From Takifugu bimaculatus (Eukaryota > Chordata > Actinopteri > Tetraodontiformes > Tetraodontidae): a DNA stretch of 64,000 nt. Under the pieces are notes generated by a model, which made no database searches, was not told the DNA's origin, and saw only the letters and a program-made list of their open reading frames with translations. Location: the NCBI GenBank assembly GCA_004026145.2, contig CP034975.1, forward strand, positions 19,622,191 to 19,686,190, written 5' to 3'. Positions 37,986 to 50,631 of the stretch are shown here, piece by piece. Numbering within the stretch: position 1 is the stretch's first letter; each line of letters opens with the position of its first letter. Made by a program: the position numbers and the translations under genes.

Positions 37986-38690
37986 GCTCCCTTAAAGGAA
38001 GAACGGTTTGAATGAAAAACAATCCATATCCAGAATCCGGTCCGAGATGCTCCGTAGAGGCCGTTCCCATTCTGTATCCATCCATTTATGCAGCGCCATT
38101 CATATGCAGAATAAAAGGTGAGCGCTGATGAGCCGTCACTGTATAAATACACTCGCTTTAGCGGTCTGCATCTAAATGAGCCTATACTGCTCCTACACAC
38201 ACGTGAATATTTAAATTATTGTGACAAGCAGGGATGGGGGGAAAGCTTAGCTTGACAGGGTCATGAAACAGGCCTTTAGTTTCCATTTTCGGATGACCAC
38301 AGTGACACACAGGCATTATTACTGTACACGCTGTACCTCACTGCTCTCTGCGTCCAGTGATAAGGATAGAGCCTGACTGCTGACTGTGGTTAGAAGAGAA
38401 GAACAGCTGAGGGAACTCTTCTACAGTTGTGCATCATTTCTCTGATTATCTGCTTCGATGTGAAGGAGCTGGATGGGTACTGATGGAAAGGCCCTGGGTC
38501 ATTTATGAGATATACATGCCAGGATAACTGGACCTTTCATACACAACTCGGTTTTAAAAATAGTCGATATGTGGAAGAGCGGGATTCGAGTTTACCAAAA
38601 TATAAAGTATAAACCTTTTGGTTTCTAGTGTTGGTGCACTGCGTACATACAGGACAGGACACATTTAGCAGCAGTGTAGTCAGATGAAGC

Positions 38691-40271
38691 TTTAGCTTCA
38701 ATAACAGTCTTTAATAAAAAGATATATATGCAAAGTACATTGTCAGATTGACAAGATAAATAATGCCAACGTTGAAACCAAGACGTCCCTGTGCAGCTCT
38801 ACACGCTGACCTCAAGTCATTGTCCAGAAAATCCTCATATTAAGGGGCCAAACCATGAAAGATGAGCAGGAACCAGGATTGATTAAAAACCCATGAGCCC
38901 TGTTCCTTTGCGTCTTCTCATGAGCTGTAAACATTGTTTACCGTTTTCCGAGTCGCCCCTTTGATTCGAGTTTCCATGAACCCTCCCGACACGATCACGT
39001 CTCGTTTGAACACGGCCTCTGACTACTCTTGGGAAAGCCATACATATGCATGAGCTTCTGTTTTACACACACTTGATGCTCCACAGCTTCCCTCGCTCTC
39101 CAATGAGCAGCCTTTCTTCAAGTGTTTAGTCATCGCTTAAACATTCATTTGCAACATATCATCGCATTAAGTCACGTTAGATAAACAATCTTTAAACAGT
39201 TTTCGGGCATAGCTGACGGCTTTTGCAGACATTGATGATAGCCAGCAAAAACAAAGCAAGTTCGATTAAAAGTCTCTTCTGCTCCAAAACCCTCTGAGAA
39301 ACCATTTAAACTGATTTAAGACAAGATCATCGATCCCGAGCTTTACAGACAGGGATGATTACATTTTGCGTACTTGTCACCTCAATCTGGAAAGAGCAGT
39401 GATCGAAAATGTTGCAAACTAAGTTTATGTTTGCAAAGGTTGTTGTTTGTTTTTTTTAAATGATCGATAGAAGAACCTCATGTTGGATGTAAACCGCCAT
39501 TGGATCTTCTGCCCTCTGCTGACAGGACCAGTAACAACAATGCAAACGTGCTCAAAGAGGTTATGACGCAGTCCAGATATGCTTTGATGATGTAGATCAA
39601 AGAATAACTGATAAAATATGATATAAGATTATCAGTGTTCCACGCTCTAAATTTATATCTATAAACCCATTTCTTAATAAAGTTTTCACAGCTCATTTGA
39701 GATTTTGGTTTTGAATACGATGCTTTAATGTGATAGTTATGTGAGATTTAAACAGATCTACTGATAGTATCTGATATGTTGCGTGTGCTGCAGATGGTTC
39801 TCAACATAGATGAGTATTAACAATCACAGGCAGCAGTTGAGGATAAAGGAATGCACGCTGCTTGACACCCGCACACACAGAGTGGGCAAAAGCTGCAACA
39901 CTGGAGGCACCAAGACACCCTCTCACTAAAATCTGAAAAGCAGCAGCAGAAATAAAACACGCCATCATAATCTCACTGGGTCTGAGATGAGCAGTCCTGG
40001 ATAGTTCATGTGTGGATTACAGTCTCAGTGAGGTATGACTGGGTCCCTTGACAGGCAGCCTGGGCGAAACCATGTAATTAACCAGGCAATGAACTGAAAC
40101 CTTTACATATCTTCCACCCATCAGCTGACACTTGTCTTCATTAGGGCCCCGGAGGTCCTCTCACAAGCCTAAAGCAGTGAGAACCAGCTGTAGCAGTCCA
40201 GAGGGGACATGGAAACATCCTCAATCAATGCAGCCAGAAAGACCAAGACGCTGTAGTTCAAGGCTCTGGGG
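38691..40271 (-). other. snx29: Candidate 3' UTR of snx29
   Basis: Downstream of the snx29 stop there is no further coding homology. On the - strand, ATTAAA occurs at 38715-38710 and could end a UTR of about 1.55 kb. No closer AATAAA was found on this strand between the stop and that point. The end position is a guess pending transcript evidence. Confidence 0.3.
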
Positions 40272-40398
40272 TTAAAGGTCGCCGCTCTGAGGTTCCGGTC
40301 TGGCTTCTTGGTTGCGGCTGCGGCCCAGTCTGGGGAAGCGGGAAGAGGTTTTGGACCGTGGCGTCTTGGCTACGTTGTCGTTGGTCTGGGGTGTGTCA
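40272..40398 (-). CDS. snx29: snx29 terminal coding exon (C-terminal tail)
   Basis: Sorting nexin 29 (also RUNDC2A) has an N-terminal RUN domain, coiled coils and a C-terminal phosphoinositide-binding PX domain; its cellular role is poorly known. This exon encodes the 41-residue basic tail after the PX domain. It begins with one base that completes a split codon, then DTPQTND..., includes SRFPRLGRSRN, and ends EARPEPQSGDL followed by TAA (40274-40272). The human protein ends SRFPKLSRG...VEPQSGDL, so the match at the end is nearly exact. The acceptor AG is at 40400-40399, after a T-rich stretch. The split codon joins correctly to the exon at 43597-43736 (CT + T, Leu). Confidence 0.95.
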
Positions 40399-43300
40399 CT
40401 ATAAAAGAGCAAATGGACACGTTAAAACTAGAGAATTGAAAGCACAACATGACAAACTAGATGCTATGAATTGAGCAAAAGAGCCTTTTTTAAATGTAGT
40501 CATAACTCATTTTGTTTCCCCAGGTGCATGCAGGTATGTTTTCTTTCACTGAAACATTGTAACCACAGGAATCGTTTCAGGAATCACAGTTATTTACTTT
40601 GTACCCATGACCTTTATCTGTCTCATTACTGCCACAGAAACAGTCTGGACCACTTGAAGATGTGGCATAGCCCCAGTTACCCTGGCGACCGCCTTCACCA
40701 CAAACGAACCTCTGATCCTGGGACTTATCTGACGACAGGCCACCAGTACTGGTCAAGGCGAGGAAATGAAAAGCAGCGAATGAACAGCGGGAGTCAAAAT
40801 GTTTTCCCTGTGAATCCCTCAGCTGCATTTCATCCCCGCCGCGCTGACCTTCCGCCCGCTGCCGGAGACGCGGTGCAGATTTAGCAAAGGGAGTGACGGG
40901 GTCAAGCGCTGGAGCATTGGGACGGTCTTGTGTTAGAAGCGGATTCAAACTCACACAGCTCAGGATATATCAGAGCATATCTCACAGCAGCGGTGGCGGC
41001 GGCACAGGTGGAGAACAGAGAGTGCAGACAGACGCACAGCAGAGGCAGCAGCATCGCTGCATGGTGAGATTGAAGAATATACAACCGCAAAGTTCGTCTC
41101 ATAAGCGTCTGAACAAAAAGGCACATTTGTCTGGGCCACTTATCCCCGTATCGCCATGACGCCAGGCACGCTCAGTCAACCCATACAAATTTGGCCAGTC
41201 AGATGGGGGTGAGCTCCATCAGCAAATCAAAATTAAATTGGGGGCAGCATGCAGAGCTGAAACTGCAAGCCATCTTATTTATTCATATCAATCTAGCTAA
41301 AGTAGCTAAACGTGCTAAATTAATCAGGCTTATAGATTTTTTTCCCTCTCTTTCTCTCTGACTCTCAGAGTGGGCTTGTTGGCCTATTTGGACGTCATGT
41401 TGACTTATAGAGAATAATAACCTTCCCAGGCATTGTTGGAGTATTAATAATTGAACTGCAAAAACACATTAGGATTATAATAGATGGCTGCACACTCCTA
41501 CTCTTGGGCACATCCACACATCTCGTTTTCAAATTTGTGAGACTCCAGTCACATATTGTTTGATCTGACGCTTAAGGGAGAGGACGACTGTTACCGAGCA
41601 CCAACGACGACCGAGTTTTGGATCCAGCTGGTCTCTCTGAACACTGCAGCCCTCTTTTCCTCTTCCTAACACCACACCGCCTTTCCTGCCGTCCTCTGTT
41701 GTTGTATCTGTCCTCGCCTGCTCAAAATTCTCTCAATGCAGCATCTGTCGCCTCGTGTTTCAGCCCCACAGCCGCTTCCAGCCTCACACAGGTTTTCCTC
41801 ACACAGTATTTCTGGCTCGCCGTTTACTGGACTTGTTTTTATTATCCTGCCCAGAACAGTTTGTGTCCATCTGTGCGTACGAGCGTGTCGCCCTTAAAAC
41901 AAGGTGCACAGGCACGAGAAAGCAATCGTTCTAATTACCAACATGAAGCATTTTACTGGTATTTGAGAGCCATTCACAGTAGATAAATCTACATCAAAAA
42001 CAGCCTGTTTTAAGAGGCTCTGCACTGGTTGTGCTGTTGTAAGTGATAGTTTACATGATATATGAATAGTACATTAGATGCTGATCAGTGGTGATCCAGT
42101 GTCACCTGTAATTCCATGAAGCTCTGCCTGTAAGACTTGTGGTGTCAGTGCTGATCAGCGCAGGACAGACAGGACAGTCCTGCATACGTAAGGAAAAGTC
42201 CTTCACTATCAGCTCTGTCAGTCATCACCTGATTGTTGCAGCCAGTGCAGAGAGGACCTGCGCAACGTGTCGTGAACCTCAACACAGACAGGAAAGGAAC
42301 GTTGGCAACGTTCTCCTGATGCTTCTCTCGTGATTGTTTCTCTGTAAGTTCAAGAGGAACAAAAGCCTCTGCCTCAGAGAGCAGAGGAACACCACGAGGA
42401 GAGGCGCAGGCTGTACCGCCTCGACACTGCAATATTTCATGCCATTCAAAGAGGCGCAATAAGTTTCTCTTTCAGCTGGGAGATATGAGGGAGACAGATG
42501 GGGATATTAAATCTCTTCAAGGCTAAATAATGAGCACTCGGTGTTATGGAGTTTAACACGGTGTTTGCATTTGTTCTATAGCACCCCTTTCCAAAAAAGC
42601 TTCAGATGATCCCTATTTTCATATTTTCCTATTCTCTGGACTGCTGTGACTGTCCACGGGAGCGACTCCGTGCTTTCCAACTGCAGGGTCTCCTGGAGGA
42701 ACAGGAGGGAGCGCCGGATTCGCCTGCGGGAGCGTCTGCGGAGAGCACGGCTGCGAAAACGGCACACCTATGAAAGTACTTTCCTGGTGTATGTGGGAGA
42801 AAAAAAATACCACATGTTACCATGGTAACCAAACGAACTTGGATGATTATGTAGATCTCGGCTTGGACGGTGCTCACAGAAATCACGCGCGTGCTGAGAA
42901 ATACCCTTTGACAAATATCTACTAACGAATCTCCCACATGATGATTTAAGGAATTTCACAGGCATTGCATTAAAAACAAGCGCGCGCACATATTCACTGC
43001 AGTCACGATGCTGTTGACTCTGATGTCTGCAGGGAGGAAATGGCGTTCCAGTCAGGTCACACGCTGACAGTAAGTGAAAACTGATTCTTGACAGGAAGTG
43101 AGTGGAACATCTCATTTTCAGATGTAGCCTGCGAGAGGTGGGCAGACACGGCATCGTGCACTCTTGCACTTGTCTGAGAGTGTGTGCATGTGTGAGAACA
43201 TATACGCCCAATATTTAAATGTGCATGAGTGTAGAATGCAGAAATGTTAGTGTATTTAATCCCTCTGGTCCATATCTTATGAGAACTCTTGCTCTGGTAG

Positions 43301-43596
43301 ATCCACTGGGTTTGACATCCTGTTGGATCAGAATTATCTGTGAAAATCGACTGTCAAGGATTGATTTTGGAGTGTTGTGTGAATATAGGAAGGGATTTAC
43401 GGTTTGGAACATATCAATTTAAATGTTTTAATAGCAAAATAACAGCAATTTTCTGAGGATTCTGCCAACCAAACAGATTACATCACATCTTTCACAGACA
43501 CAGTAGGAGCCCTGCGCTTCTCTCTGCGTCTCTTTCTCACTCACACAATCACACACTTGGAGAGATGCTATATCGAACACGCCTGTGTACACTTAC
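40399..43596 (-). other. snx29: snx29 last intron
   Basis: About 3.2 kb bounded by GTAAGT at 43596-43591 and AG at 40400-40399 on the - strand. Two GC-rich patches stand out in AT-rich sequence: 40800-41060 (CpG-rich, with a GGC/GGT run) and 42640-42790. The second has open frames on both strands and could be an alternative terminal exon (see the 42576-42750 entry). The remainder shows nothing recognisable. Confidence 0.75.
42576..42750 (-). other. Speculative alternative terminal exon of snx29
   Basis: On the - strand, an acceptor-like 'gccgttttcgcag' ends at 42751. Splicing from the donor at 43596 would complete the split codon (CT + C, Leu) and continue for 57 residues to a TAG at 42576. 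The product would start with a very basic stretch (RALRRRSRRRIRRS) and continue LLFLQETLQLESTESLPW. The phase fits, but one acceptor in three would fit by chance, and other frames across this GC-rich patch are also open. No homologue is known to me, so it is offered as a candidate only. Confidence 0.2.
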
Positions 43597-43736
43597 AGAC
43601 AGAAAGGCAGCAGAGACAGCAGGGTCTCTTTGGTCGGACGAGCTGTGAACTCCGGCAGTGTCTGGATCAGTTTGTTCATCACCATGCGAAGGTAACCCTG
43701 CAGCTGTTTCCTCCTCTCTTCCACAAACTTGGCATC
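43597..43736 (-). CDS. snx29: snx29 exon, C-terminal half of PX domain
   Basis: This 140-bp exon encodes 46 residues plus two bases. It starts in phase 0 with DAKFVEERRKQLQGYLRM, the helix that follows the proline-rich loop of a PX domain, and continues through MNKLIQTLPEF and TKETLLSLLPFC. Human SNX29 reads DAKFVEERRKQLQNYLRS and ETLIQLMPFF at these places. The acceptor AG is at 43738-43737 after a 'gtctctgtctgc' tract; the donor GTAAGT is at 43596-43591. The Arg pair in VEERRKQL is the position where PX domains commonly contact the phosphoinositide. The reading frame is fixed by both neighbours. Confidence 0.96.
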
Positions 43737-44664
43737 CTGCAGACAGAGACAGACGGTATGACGGAGCTTTAGATTTCAGCAGTGTATAATTGATTTACGT
43801 CAACAGCAGAGTTTACAAGGCTTTAGGGCTGAGCGTAGTGAGACAGACAATGGCTGTTGTCGCATGTTAGCCTGCGTGTTTTGGCTCAGCCCTCTCAGTT
43901 CTATCACAGTCCACGAGGGCGATGCTTTCACTGGATGGTCAAAAAACTCTCTTGATGGTATTTGATGTCACTAAGCCCCTCCCACCTATGCTACAAGATC
44001 AACTGTCGGTATCTTTGTACCAGATAACCTCAGAGCCCCCGTCTCCAAACAGGACAGACGATTTAAATTATAGAGCATTTGTAAAGCTCCTCGGGTGCCA
44101 GAACATTGGCCAGATTCATCAGTTCAAGCCCGGCAAACGCGGCTGCGATCTGCCTGTTAAATGTTGCCCAAAGGACAAATAGTTCTGAGGTGAGTGATGA
44201 CTAGTGTCACAGGATGGGCCGATTTAACATCGGCCAGTGGTGTTAAAGAGGTCACTCTGTGTTAGAGTTCTGGTTCAGTTATTTCAAGCCCAACTGCCCC
44301 TCTAGTCACTTTTTGGAGGGAAAATTCAATTTCCTTTAATAAGAAACACTGTATATTCATGCTGCCAATAACTAGACTGCCAAGTGCCCCCCTCCCCTGA
44401 GAGGCAATACTCAGTGGATTTGATTTATATGTTATTTTGTCAGTGTGTAATTTGGCTTTCTGGGACTCTGGAGGCAAATGCAAGGAGACACAGCTAATCG
44501 GCATCCAGCAAAGCAAACAGAGGACAGCGTTTGGAGCAATTAAATAACAGCCATTAAAAGAGGAAAACCATTTACTCATTGCAAGATATATCAATTGGTG
44601 CTGAAACAAGAATTATAATTACTCGTCACTCGTGTGTCATTGGTTTCTGCCGTATCCTGCAGTG

Positions 44665-44830
44665 GTCAGTTTAATGGCTAAGGTTGTGGGTTTGATTCCA
44701 GCTCAGGGCATTGTATGTAGAACCTGCCTGTCCCTCTCACACTCCAAGAACATGCACCTGAGGTTCACTAGGGTCTAAAAATTCCTCCCTGCTATAGGTG
44801 AGAAGTCCACTCTCGCCCCCATCTGATGGA
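44665..44830 (+). mobile_element. Degenerate tRNA-like SINE
   Basis: The word order 'aaggttgtgggtttgattcc' (B-box-like), 'agaacctgcctgtccc', 'cactccaagaacatgcacc' and 'tgaggttcactagggtct' parallels the widespread fish SINE whose consensus includes a B box, a 'tctccc' block and 'ccaaaaacatgcatgttaggttaattgg'. It is heavily diverged and lies within an snx29 intron, opposite to the gene. Confidence 0.6.
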
Positions 44831-47060
44831 TGAACCGAGGGTGGATAAACTGCTGCATGCTTGGTAAAAGAGACGCCGCATAAACTCGATGTGTCAGATT
44901 AGACTGCGGGTGCCAGCATGGGTTTCATGTTGTGTCAACACATCCAAGGACATCCTGGCTGCTTTTATGGATGTCAGGGCAGCAATAACACTAATGGACA
45001 TCGTGACAGATTCATCCTCTTGTGCAGACAGTGAGGAGGGCTGAAGAGGCCAGGTGCTGTCCCTTGTTTGCAGAGTGGCACGAAAAGGTAGAGCAGAAAC
45101 TGTGCTGGCATATTGATGCAGGTACAGGCCCACTCCTGTCCTATGACATCTACAGTTTTCTAGCTTCTTGGTTCGCTTTGTCTGTCTTAGGTCCTCCCAT
45201 GGCCTCCCTGTCTGCACCTTTAAGCCTTTGCACAATAGCTTGCTTCTAGGCGTGCGTTTTTCTACAGAATTGGTTGAGATATTAATACTGATACAGGACC
45301 ATGAAGTGTTTGTGCATATCCACATATCACAGGCAGAAAAAGAAACAGGATACAGAGCTAAAAGCCAGTGAGGAGTGATAAAAGGGAGAGGAGCTGCCAA
45401 TGAAAGAGAAGCATAATGTAGTCCCCTGCTTCAGGGTCTCCACAACTGCTCAGCAAATTAAGGGGATGAGGGAGGGGGACCACTCCAATATTATATCCAA
45501 AGAACTCAATGTTGCCTGGCAACAAAAAGACACTGCAAGATGCAAAAGAAAAAGCACGATATTGGATCAGGCCCCTTTGTTTTTCCCGAAGGGAAAGTCG
45601 ATGCTTTTTAATAGTGAAATTGTGCGTTTTAAGAGACATATTTTTTGGTTGTTCTGCTCCTGAAGACACAGGCTGCTGGAGGGTTGGGATTCCATGTGGC
45701 ACAAGTCCTGGGCTGAACATTCTGGTTGCATAATAAGCTGCAGTCTTGGCAATTCAGACAAGAGCAGAAAGCGGGCATATGTCCCATTCGCAAACCTGTC
45801 CAATGCTGCCTGACACGCAAAGCAAAACAAATGTCTCGGCTTCTCATACAGTCAAGTTCAAGTCCAAATCTTCCAGGTCAGGCCTTCAAACAGCAACAGC
45901 GGGGCCGATCTGAGCGTGCAGGACACTTGACTCAAACCAGAGTGGACACTGTTGGCACATGCTAGCAAAACGAGTTTCCACCAGGTTGGTTCACCGTAGA
46001 CCGCAGTGAGGATGTCAGGCTGTTCCCGTACCACACTGTGGGTCCAGGTCATGCATTAAACATCACATGCAGTCCAGGGGCCGCTCATACAGGCCCACCA
46101 CAATGTCTGCTTGTCATAATTAAAGAGGGTGAAACATGTATATTGCATAATATGTGAACACAACATACTAAGACTGGTTAATAATTCACTTTGTAGATTC
46201 TGATTAATTAATCAGGGCAACCTTGGCAATCCTCTCACTCGTTCTCTGTATGTGCAAATGGGGCCACTGCTGAAGGCCGCGGAGCTCTACTTCAGTGAGG
46301 CATATCGGCCCTGGCGGGGTCAGACTGACGTCTAACAGCAGCTCTCTGACTCCAAACATTTACACATTGTTTTTCTAGCTCCACTGGTCAAATTTCACAC
46401 ACCAACAAAGGTCGTCCAGATAGCTCTCTGGCCAGTCCCACCGTGGCAGCACAGCAGCTGTCTGAGGCTCCATTTTCAGAAAAATAACGGGCACAAACTG
46501 ATTGCAGATGTATTACTCGGTTCTTTGCAACAAAGAGCCTTTTATGCACAGTCTCGCAATACTACTGAGAGACAGAGTGAGTAGAGTGTTCCACAAAGAA
46601 ATGTCAGTCCCATCTAAGTATTCTTTCACAGTTTGGCTCTTTTTTAATTTGTGGCCCCTGGGAAAGAGGAACAACACTGCATCTCCATTTGTAGTGATAG
46701 AGGAAAATAGCAGTGATAAAAGCCTGACCAAAAATGAAGCGATTTTTATCAAAGCCCATTCAAGTGACATGAAAGCATGAGATGGGAGACAATAACACGA
46801 GTGAGAGATGAGAGACAGACGATGAAGGAGAAGAAAGGATGATAAGCCATTCAAATGCGGACGAGGCACGGCTAGTGAGAAAACCTGACAGTTTGGCACT
46901 TGGGTCCGGCAAACAATGTGGCTTTCATGTAATCATCCTGCCCCTTTAGCGCCTCCACGTTAGCATCAGGAGGCATTTGACAGATGTAACTTGGGAACAT
47001 TTAGTCTGTACGCTTGGCCAGACCCTGACAAATCAGCTGGTTAAGAGCTGTCACAGCCAG

Positions 47061-47080
47061 GGTGTGTGTGTGTGTGTGTG
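47061..47080. repeat. (GT)n microsatellite
   Basis: Ten GT units in an snx29 intron. Confidence 0.9.
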
Positions 47081-48985
47081 CCTGCTGTCTTTAACATGAT
47101 CTGCCTCGCCTAAAGCACTCGGAGACACAGAGGGAGAGTCTCATTAGCTCATTAACGGGACTCAGAGACGCAGATGCACAGATGAATCAAAGACACCAAA
47201 CCGTGCTGGTGACGAAGCATCACAAGGCTGCTACGAATAAATTTCGGGGTCAAATTGGCCAATGGCTGCTGTGACATGAGCCAATTCTCCATAAAATGTA
47301 ATCATCACTGGTACCGTGGCTGTTTATAATAATGCAATTCAACATTGCAGCGTAATTTGAACTACGGACTGTCCTGTAAGATTCACTCAGCTAATTGGAG
47401 ATAAAGGTAAGCGCGACATGTGAATGTTTTTATTGACATGCAAAGCTATTACCAGAATTAATCAGCTGACTACAGCTGAACATGAGCAGGTTATCTGCTT
47501 CAACACAAGAGGAACTGTCATTTTTATGGATTAATCCTTTTGTGCTTAACAAGGTTTTCTCATTTTCTCACTTTTGGATTGGTTGTTGTAACAAGCAACC
47601 AGATGAAACTTGAAATTGCCATAAAATACCTTTGGTATAACTTTACAACTAATCAGATCTACTTTATAAAGACAAGGATAGGCCACATAATCTGTTGATG
47701 TGATTATTCTAATTCAGTGGTTTATCTTAATGATCATTTCTACATGCGTCACACTTAGAGGAATTCCAATTAGAGTTGCAGTGACTGAAAATCTATGACG
47801 ATTAACAGCAATCGCAGTGTTTAATCCATTCAGTCTGGGTCACCTGTAGGTCGAGCAGAGGAAGGATGGTCAGATCAATTGATAAAGCTCAGGTCTGAGT
47901 TTATATCTGACTAAACATTGCTGCTAAAAAGTCAAAGCAAGGAAACACTGTGGACAAAAAAGGTTCTACTTGCATTTCCCAGAATTTTTCTTTCTTCAAT
48001 CCATTACATAGATTTCACTGTTAAACCCAGTTTCAAAAGAGAGGCGCCTCTGCACTGTGGCAGCTTGTCTTGTTCCTCCTACATTCATGGATTTGTCTTT
48101 AGAAACGGATCCAATTTTATGGGACGAAGTCATTTGGCATCTGGTGGATCTGGCGGATTTTACACTGGCTTCAAAAAAGTGTAAATGTAAACTCAAAGAG
48201 CTGCAGGATAAACATGGTCAAGTTCAAGGAAATGCTCATCAACGCTAAATCTCCAGCTGGAATCATCATTTTCATGTCCTCAGTCATGTTTTATGTCAGT
48301 TTGATTTAGAAACTCAAGCCAAGGAAAAGGTCAATTAAGGCCGGCATGTGAAATATCGTCGTAAAACCACATGAGCAGGCACAAATCTTTCTGTCTGAAA
48401 AGTAAGGCAAGATTTCATGAAAAAAAAAAATATAAAAAATAATCCCCTCATTAAAATATCAAAGGTTAGAAAATGACTGGGGGGGGGAACCACAATATTT
48501 CCAAAAGGCTCGAAGTGTCCCCATCTGGAAAAATCTGAATGTGCCTTAAAAAGTGATGATACTGAACAGACGGAGGTACACTGGCGTTTAAACTCACAGT
48601 CGTCTGTGACGTCTGATTCATGTAGTGAGCACTGAAGTTAAGCACAGATCAGTTTTACACCTCTGTGAGTCACCATTCCCCTCCTAACGTTGAGTCCTGA
48701 CATCGAGCGGGGCAGATTAGCCAATTACAGACCACGGGGACGCATGCGGCATGGCAATTCAGTCCTGTAAGCATAGCTAACATGCACGTGGACAGGTGTG
48801 TGTATACTGTGTCTTAAATCCTTTGACAACTACAGCTTTGTTTTTATCCAACTCTCAATCATTGGGCATGTATGTGCACATGTGAGATAAATGCATCCAC
48901 AGAGCTGTTAAAAGGCTTATGAAGGCCTCACATAAGTAACCTACTCTCACTTTCTTCATGCTTAGGTGCTCATAATACACAGGTC

Positions 48986-48989
<4 letters not shown>

Positions 48990-49018
<29 letters not shown>
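48990..49018. repeat. (GT)n microsatellite
   Basis: About 14 GT units in an snx29 intron. Confidence 0.95.
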
Positions 49019-49021
<3 letters not shown>

Positions 49022-50631
49022 ATGCTTGGATATCAAAGTCAACTTTGGATTTGCACAACTCCGTATCAAACGTGTCACTTTGGTAAGGATAAAGGCGGGA
49101 AAGAGGTGAGGAGGGAGACGGCAAACGGAGAGGCAGAGATTAGAAAGCTGCACGCGTGCATGCGAACAGAGCAGGAAAATAAAAACAGGAGGAAAAAGAT
49201 GCAAACTGAGAAAGCCTTTGATCAACGCTGGTTTTGTCACAGTGCTCGACTATGTGTTTAGAGAGCGAATAACCGCACACATTATCAACAATCACAAAAT
49301 AAATATTCTGTGCGTGCACTCTGTGCACAAGTCTCTTGTGCTGTGCAGCACTTCAATAAGCTCCTCATCAGAAACACGGCACCAATAAAGAGCTCTGCTG
49401 CCTGAGGCTTTCTCCCCTTTAATCGCTTCTATTCAAAATCAGTTTGCAAAAAAACCCTCAAAAAGTCTTGAAAGTCACTGGTTTTCACAATGTAATGTCA
49501 TTTAGGGGGAATATACAAAGTACAAAAGGGACTAAATAAATACTGACTCCTCCGTCTAACCAGCTATTAGTTATTGGCAGTACTCTAGTAAATGTTTAAA
49601 TGGCATATATTTTAGAACGGGTCATAAACCAGCACTGCTGTATGTTATGAAAATGTGTTTCATATGTTTATGAGGCCTCAGGAGACGAAGTAAATGCTGA
49701 TGAGTGCATAAAGAATGCCTAATCAATTTGCAGACTCGTTCCCCTTTAGAGCTTTTTAATGGAAGCATTGAAACCAACTTTATGGTAAACAGAAACGTAG
49801 ATTGTAAGAGCACGTCTAAACATACTCTGTGAATATTGAACAGTTATGATCATCAGTATTCAGGGATGGAAAATAAATGGTCAACAATGAATGCACCAGG
49901 AGAAGAGATGTTTCCTTTCAATAAAATATGTTATTACAAATGAAGAAAGTCAGCTTCACTGGTCATCCTAACAAAGTAAATGATGTTGTTGGTGGCTGGG
50001 GAGGGGGGAAGGACACCTCCCTAAACCTTAAACCTGAATGAGACCTGTCAGCAAGTCTGTGACGGTGTCCAAAAGCGAGTGTATTCAAATGCCAAAACAA
50101 ATGTGGTTCACATCGAATCGTTTTTTGCACCTCACGTTTGAATGGATGCATCAAATGGAATGAAGGACAAAAGGATTCAATTACCCTTTATATACCGGTA
50201 CTGTGAAAGCCTCAAAAGGGGTGCAACAGGGCAGGGTTTTGACTGAAAAACATATGGCTACTACTTTGTTTTAATAAAACAAAATACAACTGAAACTGTA
50301 ACGCTCCATTTTACCACAACAGGGGGATCGTTGCTGTTTTCGCCACTCTAAACAGGCTGAGAGAGTCAGCAGCAAACCTCAACGAGTGAAATAACAGGGA
50401 AACACAGAGCAGCAGGCCTGCTGATTACTGAGAAAACCACACACCCACTATAAACACACAGGGATATACAAAATACACACTTCCAGCTGAGGAGGTTCAA
50501 TTCTCGTACAAAAACAGCCTAGTTAGACACAGTTTTATGCTTTTCAGTTCCAGGTTGCATCTGTCAATTGTGGTTGAGCAGTGCAGAGTCGTGTGCCCAG
50601 CATCACCGGTGGAATCGGGCTCTCGGCCCAC

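Larger units (their letters stand above)
30516..38690. other. Intergenic, no gene seen
   Basis: No coding exon is recognised. Noted items are a CpG-rich patch at about 32030-32290, a (CCA)n run at 33481-33507, a perfect 13-bp hairpin at 34700-34729 and an A-run of about 21 at 37965-37985. The rest is unique-looking AT-rich sequence. Open frames up to 133 codons occur on both strands without any family motif. Confidence 0.55.

Noticed and set aside
40902..41126. 74-codon - strand frame with a hydrophobic, signal-peptide-like stretch
   Set aside because: Short and isolated in an snx29 intron, with the hydrophobic run arising from CTG/GCT-rich DNA. There is no cleavage context or homologue that I can name.
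44894..45400. 168-codon - strand open frame near an snx29 intron SINE
   Set aside because: It is the antisense of transposon-like sequence, with no protein family resemblance on the - strand.
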